Origin: an uncultured Collinsella sp.
GTDB lineage: Bacteria; Actinomycetota; Coriobacteriia; Coriobacteriales; Coriobacteriaceae
Reading direction: 5' to 3'
Length of the DNA: 5,115 nt
NCBI GenBank assembly: GCA_900550815.1
Contig: URTW01000151.1
Span: 1-5,115, forward strand
Below are positions 1 through 5,115 of the stretch, piece after piece (position 1 is the first letter of the stretch; the number at the start of each line of letters is the position of its first letter). Under the pieces are notes generated by a model. That model was not told the origin of the DNA. It ran no database searches and worked only from the letters and a program-made list of their open reading frames with translations. Position numbers and translations under genes: made by a program.

Positions 1-84
1 TGCTGAATTGGACTTGGCCGATAGGGCCGCTGGTCCCGGGCGCTGGTTCGCGCTTTGCGTGAACTCCGCGCTACTGTGGGACAG

Positions 85-474
85 TTAGGCTTCTGTTGTT
101 GGAACCGCTACATCTTCCCGTCCCAGCATCGACCTTAGCTTCTCGAAGCTCTCCTCGCTCAGGCAGTGCTCCATGTGGCAGCCCTCTTGCGACGCGACCT
201 CAGCCGAAACACCCGCATCCTCCAGCAGCCCCACGAAAAAGCAGTGACGCTCCCACATTTGGCGAGCGACCTCCAGCCCTCGCTCTGTCAGATGAACATC
301 TCGTTTGCCCATTTCGACATAGCCGTTGCTTTCCAGCGTCGCCATGGCCTTGGAAACGCTCGCCTTGGTTACGCCGAGGTACTCCGCAACGTCGATCGAG
401 CGCACGATGACCTGACGTTCCGACAGAACGTAGATTGATTCGAGATAGTCTTCTCCGGATTCACGTAGGGCCAT
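85..474 (-). CDS. DtxR/MntR-family metal-dependent transcriptional repressor
   Basis: This 129-aa protein is a cytoplasmic metal-sensing DNA-binding repressor, which in this family controls iron or manganese uptake genes. Residues 1-70 form the winged helix: EDYLESIY at 8-15, a recognition region around VTKASVSKAMATLE (35-48), and the wing ending in LTERG (62-66). Residues 71-115 form the dimerisation and metal-binding helices, with WERH (74-77) and GCHMEHCLSEE (98-108). By family alignment the likely ligands are D9, E12, H77, C99, E102 and H103. There is no C-terminal SH3-like domain, so it has the short MntR-like architecture rather than that of full DtxR/IdeR. The ATG at 474 was chosen because the family N-terminus (MALRESGEDYLE) starts there and AAAGG lies six bases upstream. 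An in-frame extension back to 627 would run through the operator and the upstream terminator and is rejected. The family is certain; which metal it senses is not. Confidence 0.9.
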   Translation of the reverse strand: MALRESGEDYLESIYVLSERQVIVRSIDVAEYLGVTKASVSKAMATLESNGYVEMGKRDVHLTERGLEVARQMWERHCFFVGLLEDAGVSAEVASQEGCHMEHCLSEESFEKLRSMLGREDVAVPTTEA

Positions 475-480
475 GGGCCG

Positions 481-485
481 CCTTT
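481..485 (-). promoter_or_regulatory. Ribosome binding site of the DtxR-family gene
   Basis: AAAGG on the minus strand lies six bases before the ATG at 474. It supports that start over the longer open frame reaching back to 627. Confidence 0.5.
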
Positions 486-498
486 CGCGATGATTGCT

Positions 499-581
499 AG
501 TTAGCCTTTGGATACTTTCCACGGCTAACTTTACCGCAAAAGTTGCCCATGTCTTACTACTTTGTCTAAAAGTTAGCCGTG
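499..581 (-). promoter_or_regulatory. Probable autoregulatory operator/promoter region of the DtxR-family gene
   Basis: The word AGTTAGCC occurs exactly three times: at 499-506 and 571-578 on the plus strand and at 523-530 on the minus strand. The last two sit inside a perfect 13-bp inverted repeat (arms 520-532 and 569-581, 36 bases apart). Copy centres are 24 and 48 bp apart. A degraded copy, AGTTGCCC, is at 541-548. GTTAGCC matches the centre of the classical DtxR/IdeR box (TTAGGTTAGGCTAACCTAA and its GCC variant). The location just upstream of a DtxR-family gene suggests autoregulation. A weak minus-strand promoter, AAGACA (555-550), 16 bases, TAAAGT (533-528), would be covered by the operator. 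The repeats are seen directly; operator function is inferred. Confidence 0.55.
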
Positions 582-602
582 TTTCACAAAACGTGCGGGA
601 CG

Positions 603-639
603 AAAACAAAATGGGGACGCCCCGCAAGGAGTGTCCCCA
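603..639 (-). terminator. Rho-independent terminator after the HAD hydrolase gene
   Basis: Reading the minus strand, TGGGGAC (639-633) pairs with GTCCCCA (618-612) around a 14-base loop that can partly pair further. The stem is followed by TTTTGTTTT (611-603). It begins 22 bases after the HAD stop codon, as expected for the end of the ABC-F/HAD transcript. It also separates that unit from the regulator promoter. Confidence 0.7.
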
Positions 640-652
640 GGTGCCAGGTGCC
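612..652. repeat. GGTGCC/GTCCCC palindromic module, copy 1 (REP-like candidate)
   Basis: The terminator hairpin with GGGGAC/GTCCCC arms is joined directly to a tandem 7-bp repeat, AGGTGCC AGGTGCC (639-652). The same words, GGTGCC and GTCCCC, build the hairpin at 3359-3393 in the other intergenic region. On the plus strand the inner loop is a GCAA tetraloop. Sharing these words between two intergenic hairpins suggests a dispersed family, but two partial copies are weak proof. Confidence 0.35.
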
Positions 653-661
653 GGCCCGCAG

Positions 662-1432
662 TTACATCAATCCAAAGTGCTTCGCGGCGTTGCAGATGCC
701 GTCGTCGTCCACGGCGGTCGTCACGTAGGTCGCTGCAGCCTTCACCGTGTCCTGCGCGTTGCCCATGGCCACGCTCGTGCCCACGGCGGAAAACATCGAC
801 AGGTCGTGCTCGCCATCGCCAAAGGCAATCGCCTCGCTCGCATCGATGCCCAGGCGCTCCAGCGTCGCCGCCACGCCCAGGTCCTTACCGCCGTTGGCAG
901 GGATAATGTCGCAGAACAAATCACACCAGCGCGTAGTGAGAGAATGCGCCACCGCATCGGTCACGATATGCTCGTCGGCCGGGTCCACAAAGGCGCAGAA
1001 CTGGTAGACCGGTGCGTCAAAGGCGTGCGCAAACGGCTCCTCGTGGTAGACAATCCCCGCGTTGCTTCCGGCCGTCACCACGCGCTCGGACAGGCGGTTC
1101 ACAAACGAGTTCTCGCCCTGCATGCACAGCGAGTCGTAGCGCCCCTGCGCCACCTGGTCCACAATCACCGCGACGTCGTCCGGATCGATCGGGCAGCTGC
1201 GGTAATCGCCCTCGGCATCAAAACAGTGCTGGCCCGAAAGCGTAATGTACGCATCCCAACCCAAGTCGAGCAGCCAATCGGACATCTGGTAGGTCGGGCG
1301 ACCCGTGGCGATCACGCACGCAATCCCCTGCTCGTGAAAGCTGTCGAGCACCTGCCGTGCCGACGCCGGAATCCGGTGGGTCTTAAAGCTCAGCAGCGTG
1401 CCGTCGATATCGAAAAACGCAGCCTTGATCAT
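662..1432 (-). CDS. Cof-type HAD-IIB family hydrolase (phosphatase)
   Basis: This 256-aa protein is a cytoplasmic haloacid-dehalogenase-superfamily phosphatase of the Cof/YidA type, a group that hydrolyses sugar phosphates, nucleotides or flavin-related phosphates. All four core motifs are present. Motif I is DIDGT (8-12), with nucleophile D8 and acid/base D10. Motif II is ATGR (42-45), with T43. Motif III is K183 in GGKD, and motif IV is GDGEHD (205-210), binding Mg2+. AMGNA (222-226) is also typical of Cof proteins. The segment of roughly 80-180 is the C2-type cap that sets substrate choice. Length is normal for the family. The ATG lies six bases after the ABC-F stop, and GAGGAG (1447-1442), inside the end of that gene, serves as its ribosome binding site, so the two genes are probably translationally coupled. 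The substrate cannot be read from the sequence. Confidence 0.92.
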   Translation of the reverse strand: MIKAAFFDIDGTLLSFKTHRIPASARQVLDSFHEQGIACVIATGRPTYQMSDWLLDLGWDAYITLSGQHCFDAEGDYRSCPIDPDDVAVIVDQVAQGRYDSLCMQGENSFVNRLSERVVTAGSNAGIVYHEEPFAHAFDAPVYQFCAFVDPADEHIVTDAVAHSLTTRWCDLFCDIIPANGGKDLGVAATLERLGIDASEAIAFGDGEHDLSMFSAVGTSVAMGNAQDTVKAAATYVTTAVDDDGICNAAKHFGLM

Positions 1433-1438
1433 CCTCGT

Positions 1439-3298
1439 CTACTCCTCGCCCTCGAGCTTCTCGCTCGCCTCGAGCCACGCCATCTCCAACTCGTCCATGG
1501 CGGCGTGGGCCTCGTCGATCTTTGCCTGCTGCTCGCCGAGCGCGGTGTAGTTGGTCGGATCGACCTGGGCCATGGCGGCCGCGGCCTCCTCCACGCGGGC
1601 GCGCCGCGTCTCCATCTTGCGCTCGAGCGAGCTCACCTCACGGCGAAGCTTTTGACGTTCGGCGTTGGAAAGGCCGTTGGGCTGACCGCTCGACTTGGGC
1701 TTTTCGGCCGCAGCCGCCGCGGCACCGGTGTCGAACGTGCCGGTCTTGGCGCTCGGCGCGCCCACGGGCTCGCCCTCGGCCGTGGCGTTGCACAGGCGCA
1801 GGTACTGGTCGACGCCGCCGGGCATATGCGTAAGATGGCCATCGAGCAGTGCCCACTGCTGGTCGGTCACGCGCTCCATGAGGAAACGGTCGTGCGTCAC
1901 CAGAATCAGCGTGCCGGGCCAGCCGTCGAGCAGATCCTCGACAATCGCGAGCATGTCGGTATCCAGGTCGTTGCCGGGCTCGTCCAGGATGAGTACGTTG
2001 GGCTCGTCCAGGATCGTCAGCAGCAGAGACAGGCGACGGCGCTGGCCGCCCGAAAGATCGCCGATGCGGCTCCAGAGCTGCTGCGTCGTAAAGCCCAGAC
2101 GCTCGCAGAGCTTCTCGGGCGAAGTCTCCTTGCCGTCGATGACGTAGTACTTCTTATAGTTGCTGAGCACCTCGCGGATCGTGTCGCCCATGTAGGGCTC
2201 GAGCTCCTCGAGCTGCTGCGACAGCACGCCAAAGCGCACCGTCTGGCCGATCTTCACGCGGCCGCGCAGGGGCGCGATCTTGCCCTGAATCACGTCAAGC
2301 AGTGTGGACTTGCCGGCGCCGTTCTCGCCCAAAAGGCCATAGCGGTCGCCCGCGCCAATGAGCCAGGTCACATCGGTGAGCACCTGCTTGGGCGCGCCAT
2401 CGGTATCCGAATAGCCGGCGTCCACGTCGACCACATCGATAACCTGCTTGCCCAAGCGGCTCACGGCCAGGCGCTTGAGCTCCAGCTCGTCACGCACGGG
2501 CGGCACGTCGGCAATCAGCTCGCGGGCGGCCTCCACGCGAAACTTAGGCTTGGTGGAACGGGCCTGGGCGCCGCGGCTCAGCCACGCGAGCTCCTTGCGC
2601 GCCATGTTGCGACGGCGCTCCTCGGTGACGGCGGCCATGCGGTCGCGCTCCACGCGCTGCAGGATATATGCGGAGTAGCCGCCCTCGAAGGGATCGACCT
2701 GGCCGTCGTGGACCTCCCACATGCTGGTGCAGACCTCGTCCAAGAACCAGCGGTCGTGCGTGACCACGAGCATCGCGCCCTGACCGCGCTGCCAGCGGGC
2801 CTTTAAGTGACGCGCGAGCCAGTTGATGGTGCGCATGTCCAGGTGGTTGGTGGGCTCGTCGAGCATGAGCACGTCGTAGTCGCCGATCAACAGGCGCGCG
2901 AGGTCCACACGACGGCGCTGGCCGCCCGAAAGCTCGCCCACCGTGCCCTCCCAGGGCGCATCGCTAATGAGGCCGGCGAGGATCTGGCGTGTGCGGGGGC
3001 TCGACGCCCACTCGTACTCGGGCATGTCGCCCACGACGGCATGATGCACGGTATCGGTGTCGACAAGCTGGTCCTTTTGGCCGAGCAGACCGATCGTCGT
3101 GCCGCGGCGGTGCGTCACGCGGCCATCGTCGGGCTCCAGCGTGCCGGCGAGCACGCTCAGCAGCGTCGACTTGCCGTCGCCGTTTTTACCGACAATACCA
3201 ATGCGGTCGCCCTCGCCCACGCCGAGCGTCACGCTATCGAAAATATGCTTGGTGGGAAACTCTAGGCTGATGGAATCGCATCCCAAAAGAATCGCCAT
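1439..3298 (-). CDS. ABC-F family ATP-binding protein, Uup-like
   Basis: This 619-aa soluble protein has two ABC ATPase domains and no membrane segment, the ABC-F layout. Such proteins act on ribosomes (translation factors, antibiotic protection) or, for Uup, also on branched DNA. NBD1 has Walker A GKNGDGKST (37-45), signature LSGGQRRR (123-130), Walker B with EPTNHLD (148-154) and switch H181. An interdomain linker covers about 210-290, with SRGAQARSTKPKFR (241-254) like the Uup/EttA linker. NBD2 has Walker A GENGAGKST (324-332), signature LSGGQRRR (415-422), Walker B with EPGNDLD (440-446) and switch H469. An Ala/Pro/Ser-rich tether (about 508-545) leads to a charged C-terminal coiled coil (about 546-617), the Uup-type CTD. 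The second EPTND motif has Gly instead of Thr. The ATG at 3298 is fixed by AAGGAG eight bases upstream. It is transcribed with the HAD gene. A role in antibiotic resistance is possible but not indicated. Confidence 0.9.
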   Translation of the reverse strand: MAILLGCDSISLEFPTKHIFDSVTLGVGEGDRIGIVGKNGDGKSTLLSVLAGTLEPDDGRVTHRRGTTIGLLGQKDQLVDTDTVHHAVVGDMPEYEWASSPRTRQILAGLISDAPWEGTVGELSGGQRRRVDLARLLIGDYDVLMLDEPTNHLDMRTINWLARHLKARWQRGQGAMLVVTHDRWFLDEVCTSMWEVHDGQVDPFEGGYSAYILQRVERDRMAAVTEERRRNMARKELAWLSRGAQARSTKPKFRVEAARELIADVPPVRDELELKRLAVSRLGKQVIDVVDVDAGYSDTDGAPKQVLTDVTWLIGAGDRYGLLGENGAGKSTLLDVIQGKIAPLRGRVKIGQTVRFGVLSQQLEELEPYMGDTIREVLSNYKKYYVIDGKETSPEKLCERLGFTTQQLWSRIGDLSGGQRRRLSLLLTILDEPNVLILDEPGNDLDTDMLAIVEDLLDGWPGTLILVTHDRFLMERVTDQQWALLDGHLTHMPGGVDQYLRLCNATAEGEPVGAPSAKTGTFDTGAAAAAAEKPKSSGQPNGLSNAERQKLRREVSSLERKMETRRARVEEAAAAMAQVDPTNYTALGEQQAKIDEAHAAMDELEMAWLEASEKLEGEE

Positions 3299-3306
3299 AT
3301 GCCCTG

Positions 3307-3312
3307 CTCCTT
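3307..3312 (-). promoter_or_regulatory. Ribosome binding site of the ABC-F gene
   Basis: AAGGAG lies eight bases before the ATG at 3298. It decides the start, because the same frame stays open to 3454 through the promoter, a hairpin and the pstB terminator. Confidence 0.8.
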
Positions 3313-3333
3313 CGTAGAAATTCAACGTTGTCC

Positions 3334-3362
3334 ATGATAGCAGCGAGCCCCACCCCAAACCA
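3334..3362 (-). promoter_or_regulatory. Extended -10 promoter of the ABC-F/HAD unit
   Basis: On the minus strand TGC-TATCAT (-10 at 3339-3334, five of six matches to TATAAT) forms an extended -10 motif. The -35 position, about 3362-3357 (TGGTTT), is poor, which is usual for extended -10 promoters. Transcription would start near 3327, giving a leader of about 30 bases that includes the ribosome binding site. The -35 area touches the hairpin at 3359-3393. Confidence 0.45.
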
Positions 3363-3393
3363 CCACGAAGGTGCCTGTCCCCTTTGTGGTGGT
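3359..3393. repeat. 13-bp palindrome with GGTGCC/GTCCCC words, copy 2 (REP-like candidate)
   Basis: ACCACCACGAAGG (3359-3371) pairs with CCTTTGTGGTGGT (3381-3393): 12 Watson-Crick pairs and one G-T, around the loop TGCCTGTCC. It lies between the pstB terminator and the ABC-F promoter. It has no T-run, so it is not a plain terminator. GGTGCCTGTCCCC spans the arm-loop junction and echoes the words in the module at 612-652. Such short hairpins are typical of REP elements mobilised by RAYT transposases, which is only an analogy here. Confidence 0.45.
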
Positions 3394-3410
3394 CGATTCG
3401 GTCGCAGAGT

Positions 3411-3448
3411 AAAAAGGCGGGCCATCTCGCAAAAGAGATGACCCGCCT
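3411..3448 (-). terminator. Rho-independent terminator of the pst operon
   Basis: On the minus strand a 14-bp stem (AGGCGGGTCATCTC, 3448-3435, with GAGATGGCCCGCCT, 3428-3415, one G-U pair) encloses the loop TTTTGC. It is followed by TTTTT (3415-3411). It stands about 55 bases after the pstB stop and marks pstB as the last gene of its transcript. A second GC-rich hairpin without a T-run (3460-3485) lies between the stop and the terminator. Confidence 0.88.
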
Positions 3449-3503
3449 CTCCAATCAGTCCCGTGGCGACCGTGGCCGCCGCGGGCCTCAAGCATGTCCC
3501 GGA

Positions 3504-4376
3504 CTAGGAGAACATGCCGGTGAGGTAATCATTCAGCCGCTTATCCTTGGGCCGTTGGAAAATCTCGTCGGTCTCGTCGTACTCGACCATATCGCCCATG
3601 TAGAAGAACGCCGTGCGGTTGGACACGCGCGACGCCTGTTCCATGTTGTGCGTCACGATGACGATGGCGCGGTCGGCAACGATCGATGACATCAGGTCCT
3701 CAATCGCCAGCGTCGAGATGGGGTCGAGCGCCGAGCAGGGCTCGTCAAACAGGATCACGTCGGGGTTGAGCGCCAGCGTGCGCGCAATGCACAGACGTTG
3801 CTGCTGACCGCCCGAAAGCGCGTAGGCGCTCTTGTCGAGCTTGTCCTTGACCTCGTCCCACAGCGCCGCGCCGCGTAGGCTCTCCTCGACCATGCGATCG
3901 AGCTCGTCACGGTCGGTGATGCCGTGGCGCTTGGGCGCAAACGTGATGTTGTCGCGAATAGACTTGCGGAAGGGGTTGGGCTGCTGGAACACCATGCCAA
4001 TGGAGCGACGCAGCTCGTAGGTGTTCTCGGTCCTGGTGTTCACGTTGCGCCCGCGGTAGTTGATCTCGCCCTCCACGCGGCAGCCGCGAATCTCGCGATT
4101 CATCAGGTTGAGGCTGCGCAAGAAGGTCGACTTACCGCAGCCCGAAGGCCCGATGAGCGCTGTGATCTCACCCTTGTGGAAGTCGAGCGACGTGTTGTGC
4201 AGCGCATGGTGGTCGCCATAGTACACATTGACGTCCTTGGTGGAGAGCGCGACCTCGTCGCTCCCGGCCTTGCCGCTCACGCGACCGCGCTTCTCGCTCT
4301 CCCCCACGCTCGACAAAAAGTCCTGGGTCTCGGACGTGACTACCTCGGTTGCGGGCGTTGCATTTATCTCGCTCAT
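3504..4376 (-). CDS. pstB: Phosphate ABC transporter ATP-binding protein PstB
   Basis: This 290-aa protein is the ATPase that drives phosphate import through the PstA/PstC membrane pair, on the cytoplasmic side. It has Walker A GPSGCGKST (76-84), the Q-loop in FQQPNPF (130-136), signature LSGGQQQR (187-194), Walker B VILFDEP (207-213) followed by CSALDP, and switch H243 in VTHN. NPFRKSIRDN (134-143), GPSGCGKSTFLR and FDEPCSALDPIST are characteristic of PstB among ABC ATPases. The first 40 or so residues are a polar, probably disordered extension beyond the usual PstB start. It is kept because the ATG overlaps the pstA stop as ATGA, a good AAGGAGG is placed before it, and the next internal Met (92) is after Walker A. 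Regulation is probably by phosphate, from an upstream promoter outside the window. Confidence 0.96.
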   Translation of the reverse strand: MSEINATPATEVVTSETQDFLSSVGESEKRGRVSGKAGSDEVALSTKDVNVYYGDHHALHNTSLDFHKGEITALIGPSGCGKSTFLRSLNLMNREIRGCRVEGEINYRGRNVNTRTENTYELRRSIGMVFQQPNPFRKSIRDNITFAPKRHGITDRDELDRMVEESLRGAALWDEVKDKLDKSAYALSGGQQQRLCIARTLALNPDVILFDEPCSALDPISTLAIEDLMSSIVADRAIVIVTHNMEQASRVSNRTAFFYMGDMVEYDETDEIFQRPKDKRLNDYLTGMFS

Positions 4377-5098
4377 TCGGCCGTCATCCTCCTTGCCAGT
4401 TGCTTGCCCACGATACGGGCGACTACGTTAAACAGCAGCACGCAAATCATCAGCAGCGCCGCGGTGCCCCAAACGATCTGCTGTGCCTCGGGGCTCCCCT
4501 CGCCGTAAATCTTGTAGATGTGCACGGCGAGCGACTCACCGGGGCGGAACACGTTCCAGGCGCAGGTGGGACTCGACAGGTTAAAGCTCAAGAAGTTCAG
4601 GCGCACCGGCGAGCTCATGCCCGAGGTAAAGAGCAGCGCCGCGGCCTCGCCAAACACGCGGCCGGCCGAAAGCACGATGCCGGTCACGATGGCAGGCATG
4701 GCCTCGGGGATCAGGATGTGCAGCGTGGCCTCCCAGCGGGTAAGGCCCATGGCCAGGCACGCATCGCGCTGGGCCTGCGGCACGTCCTCGAGCGCCTGCT
4801 GAATCACGCGCACCAGAATGGGGATGTTGAACATGGTGAGCGCGACGGCGCCGGAGATGATGGAGTACTTTCAGCCGAGCTGCACCGAGAACACCAGAAA
4901 GCCGAACATGCCGACGACGATCGAAGGCAGCGAGGACAGCGTCTCGATGGCGGTGGAGGCGATGTCGCGGATAGGGCCGTTCGGCGCGTACTCAACCAGA
5001 AAGCCCGCTCCGCCCAGACTGATGGGCACCGACATGAACAGAGTGATCAACAGCAACAAGAACAACAAGACAAGCAGGAAAAGAACGCCGCCGAAAGA
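4373..5098 (-). pseudogene. pstA: Phosphate ABC transporter permease PstA, partial and interrupted by an in-frame stop
   Basis: PstA is one of the two membrane subunits that form the phosphate channel. About 241 codons of its frame are visible; the N-terminus, about 40-60 residues, is missing toward the right edge. Hydrophobic segments lie near 5092-5020, 4930-4874, 4861-4803, 4720-4640 and 4440-4390. The EAA loop that docks on PstB is at about 4768-4706 (RDACLAMGLTRWEATLHILI). The frame is broken by TGA at 4873-4871, between FSVQLG and KYSIISG, where PstA homologues read LGWKYS. One base (TGG to TGA) would explain it. TAG and TGA at 5104-5099 close the frame again just before SFGGVLF. TGA is also the normal stop of this gene, and Trp elsewhere is TGG, so code reassignment is not supported. 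The rest of the frame is intact with normal codon use, so a sequencing error or a recent mutation is more likely than old decay. The stop overlaps the pstB start. Confidence 0.85.
4388..4394 (-). promoter_or_regulatory. Ribosome binding site of pstB inside pstA
   Basis: AAGGAGG lies 11 bases before the pstB ATG at 4376, within the last codons of pstA. Together with the ATGA overlap it supports translational coupling and the long N-terminus of PstB. Confidence 0.65.
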
Positions 5099-5115
5099 TC
5101 ACTAGGAGCAAGCAG

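Noticed and set aside
1..84. Possible gene or terminator left of the DtxR-family gene
   Set aside because: No supported reading frame is seen. Short hairpins such as GTTCGCG/CGTGAAC (46-64) and GGCC/GGCC near 17-29 lack a T-run, so no terminator is called.
475..627. N-terminal extension of the DtxR-family protein to 627
   Set aside because: The extra 51 residues match nothing in the family and are encoded by the operator region and terminator tail.
494..3265. Long plus-strand open frames (494-2806 and 2807-3265) opposite the HAD and ABC-F genes
   Set aside because: They are antisense shadows of two well-supported genes in GC-rich DNA. The predicted product is low-complexity (rich in Leu, Ala, His, Arg), has no domain, no sensible start signal, and crosses an operator and a terminator.
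3299..3454. N-terminal extension of the ABC-F protein to 3454
   Set aside because: It would pass through the pst terminator, the 3359-3393 palindrome and a likely promoter, while the ATG at 3298 has a good ribosome binding site.
3460..3485. GC-rich hairpin CCCGTGGCG/CGCCGCGGG after pstB
   Set aside because: It pairs better on the plus strand, has no T-run, and such stems arise easily in GC-rich DNA; the real terminator is just downstream.
4871..4873. TGA recoded as Trp or selenocysteine in pstA
   Set aside because: TGA terminates this same gene at 4375-4373, Trp is TGG throughout, and homologues have Trp here rather than Cys or Sec.

Overview
The window is a GC-rich bacterial segment in which every supported gene reads on the minus strand. 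In transcription order (right to left) these are pstA (interrupted, entering from the right edge), pstB, an ABC-F ATPase, a Cof-type HAD hydrolase and a DtxR/MntR-family metalloregulator. Protein character, GC-rich codon use and the style of the intergenic repeats suggest a gut actinobacterium of the Coriobacteriia, such as Collinsella. That assignment is an inference from general resemblance; no marker gene is present to prove it.

Right part (about 3411-5115): the end of a high-affinity phosphate (Pst) import operon. pstA and pstB overlap by ATGA and are followed by a strong intrinsic terminator, with no phoU between pstB and the terminator. The pstA frame is broken by a TGA where PstA proteins normally carry Trp. 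Two more stops (TAG, TGA) stand next to each other at the extreme right edge, where base composition also changes. This could be a decaying gene or poor sequence at a contig end.

Middle (about 662-3400): a two-gene unit with its own extended -10 promoter. A Uup-like ABC-F protein (619 aa) is followed six bases later by a HAD-IIB phosphatase (256 aa), then by an intrinsic terminator. The two intergenic regions flanking this unit each hold a hairpin built from GGTGCC and GTCCCC words, which may be members of a dispersed REP-like family.

Left part (1-600): a short, 129-aa DtxR/MntR-type repressor. Its upstream region holds three exact copies of AGTTAGCC, two of them within a perfect 13-bp inverted repeat. 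The word resembles the core of the classical DtxR/IdeR box, so an autoregulatory operator is likely. Bases 1-84 show no gene.

No wholly new system was evident. The points most worth checking are the interrupted pstA, the multi-copy operator of the metalloregulator, and the shared intergenic hairpin modules.
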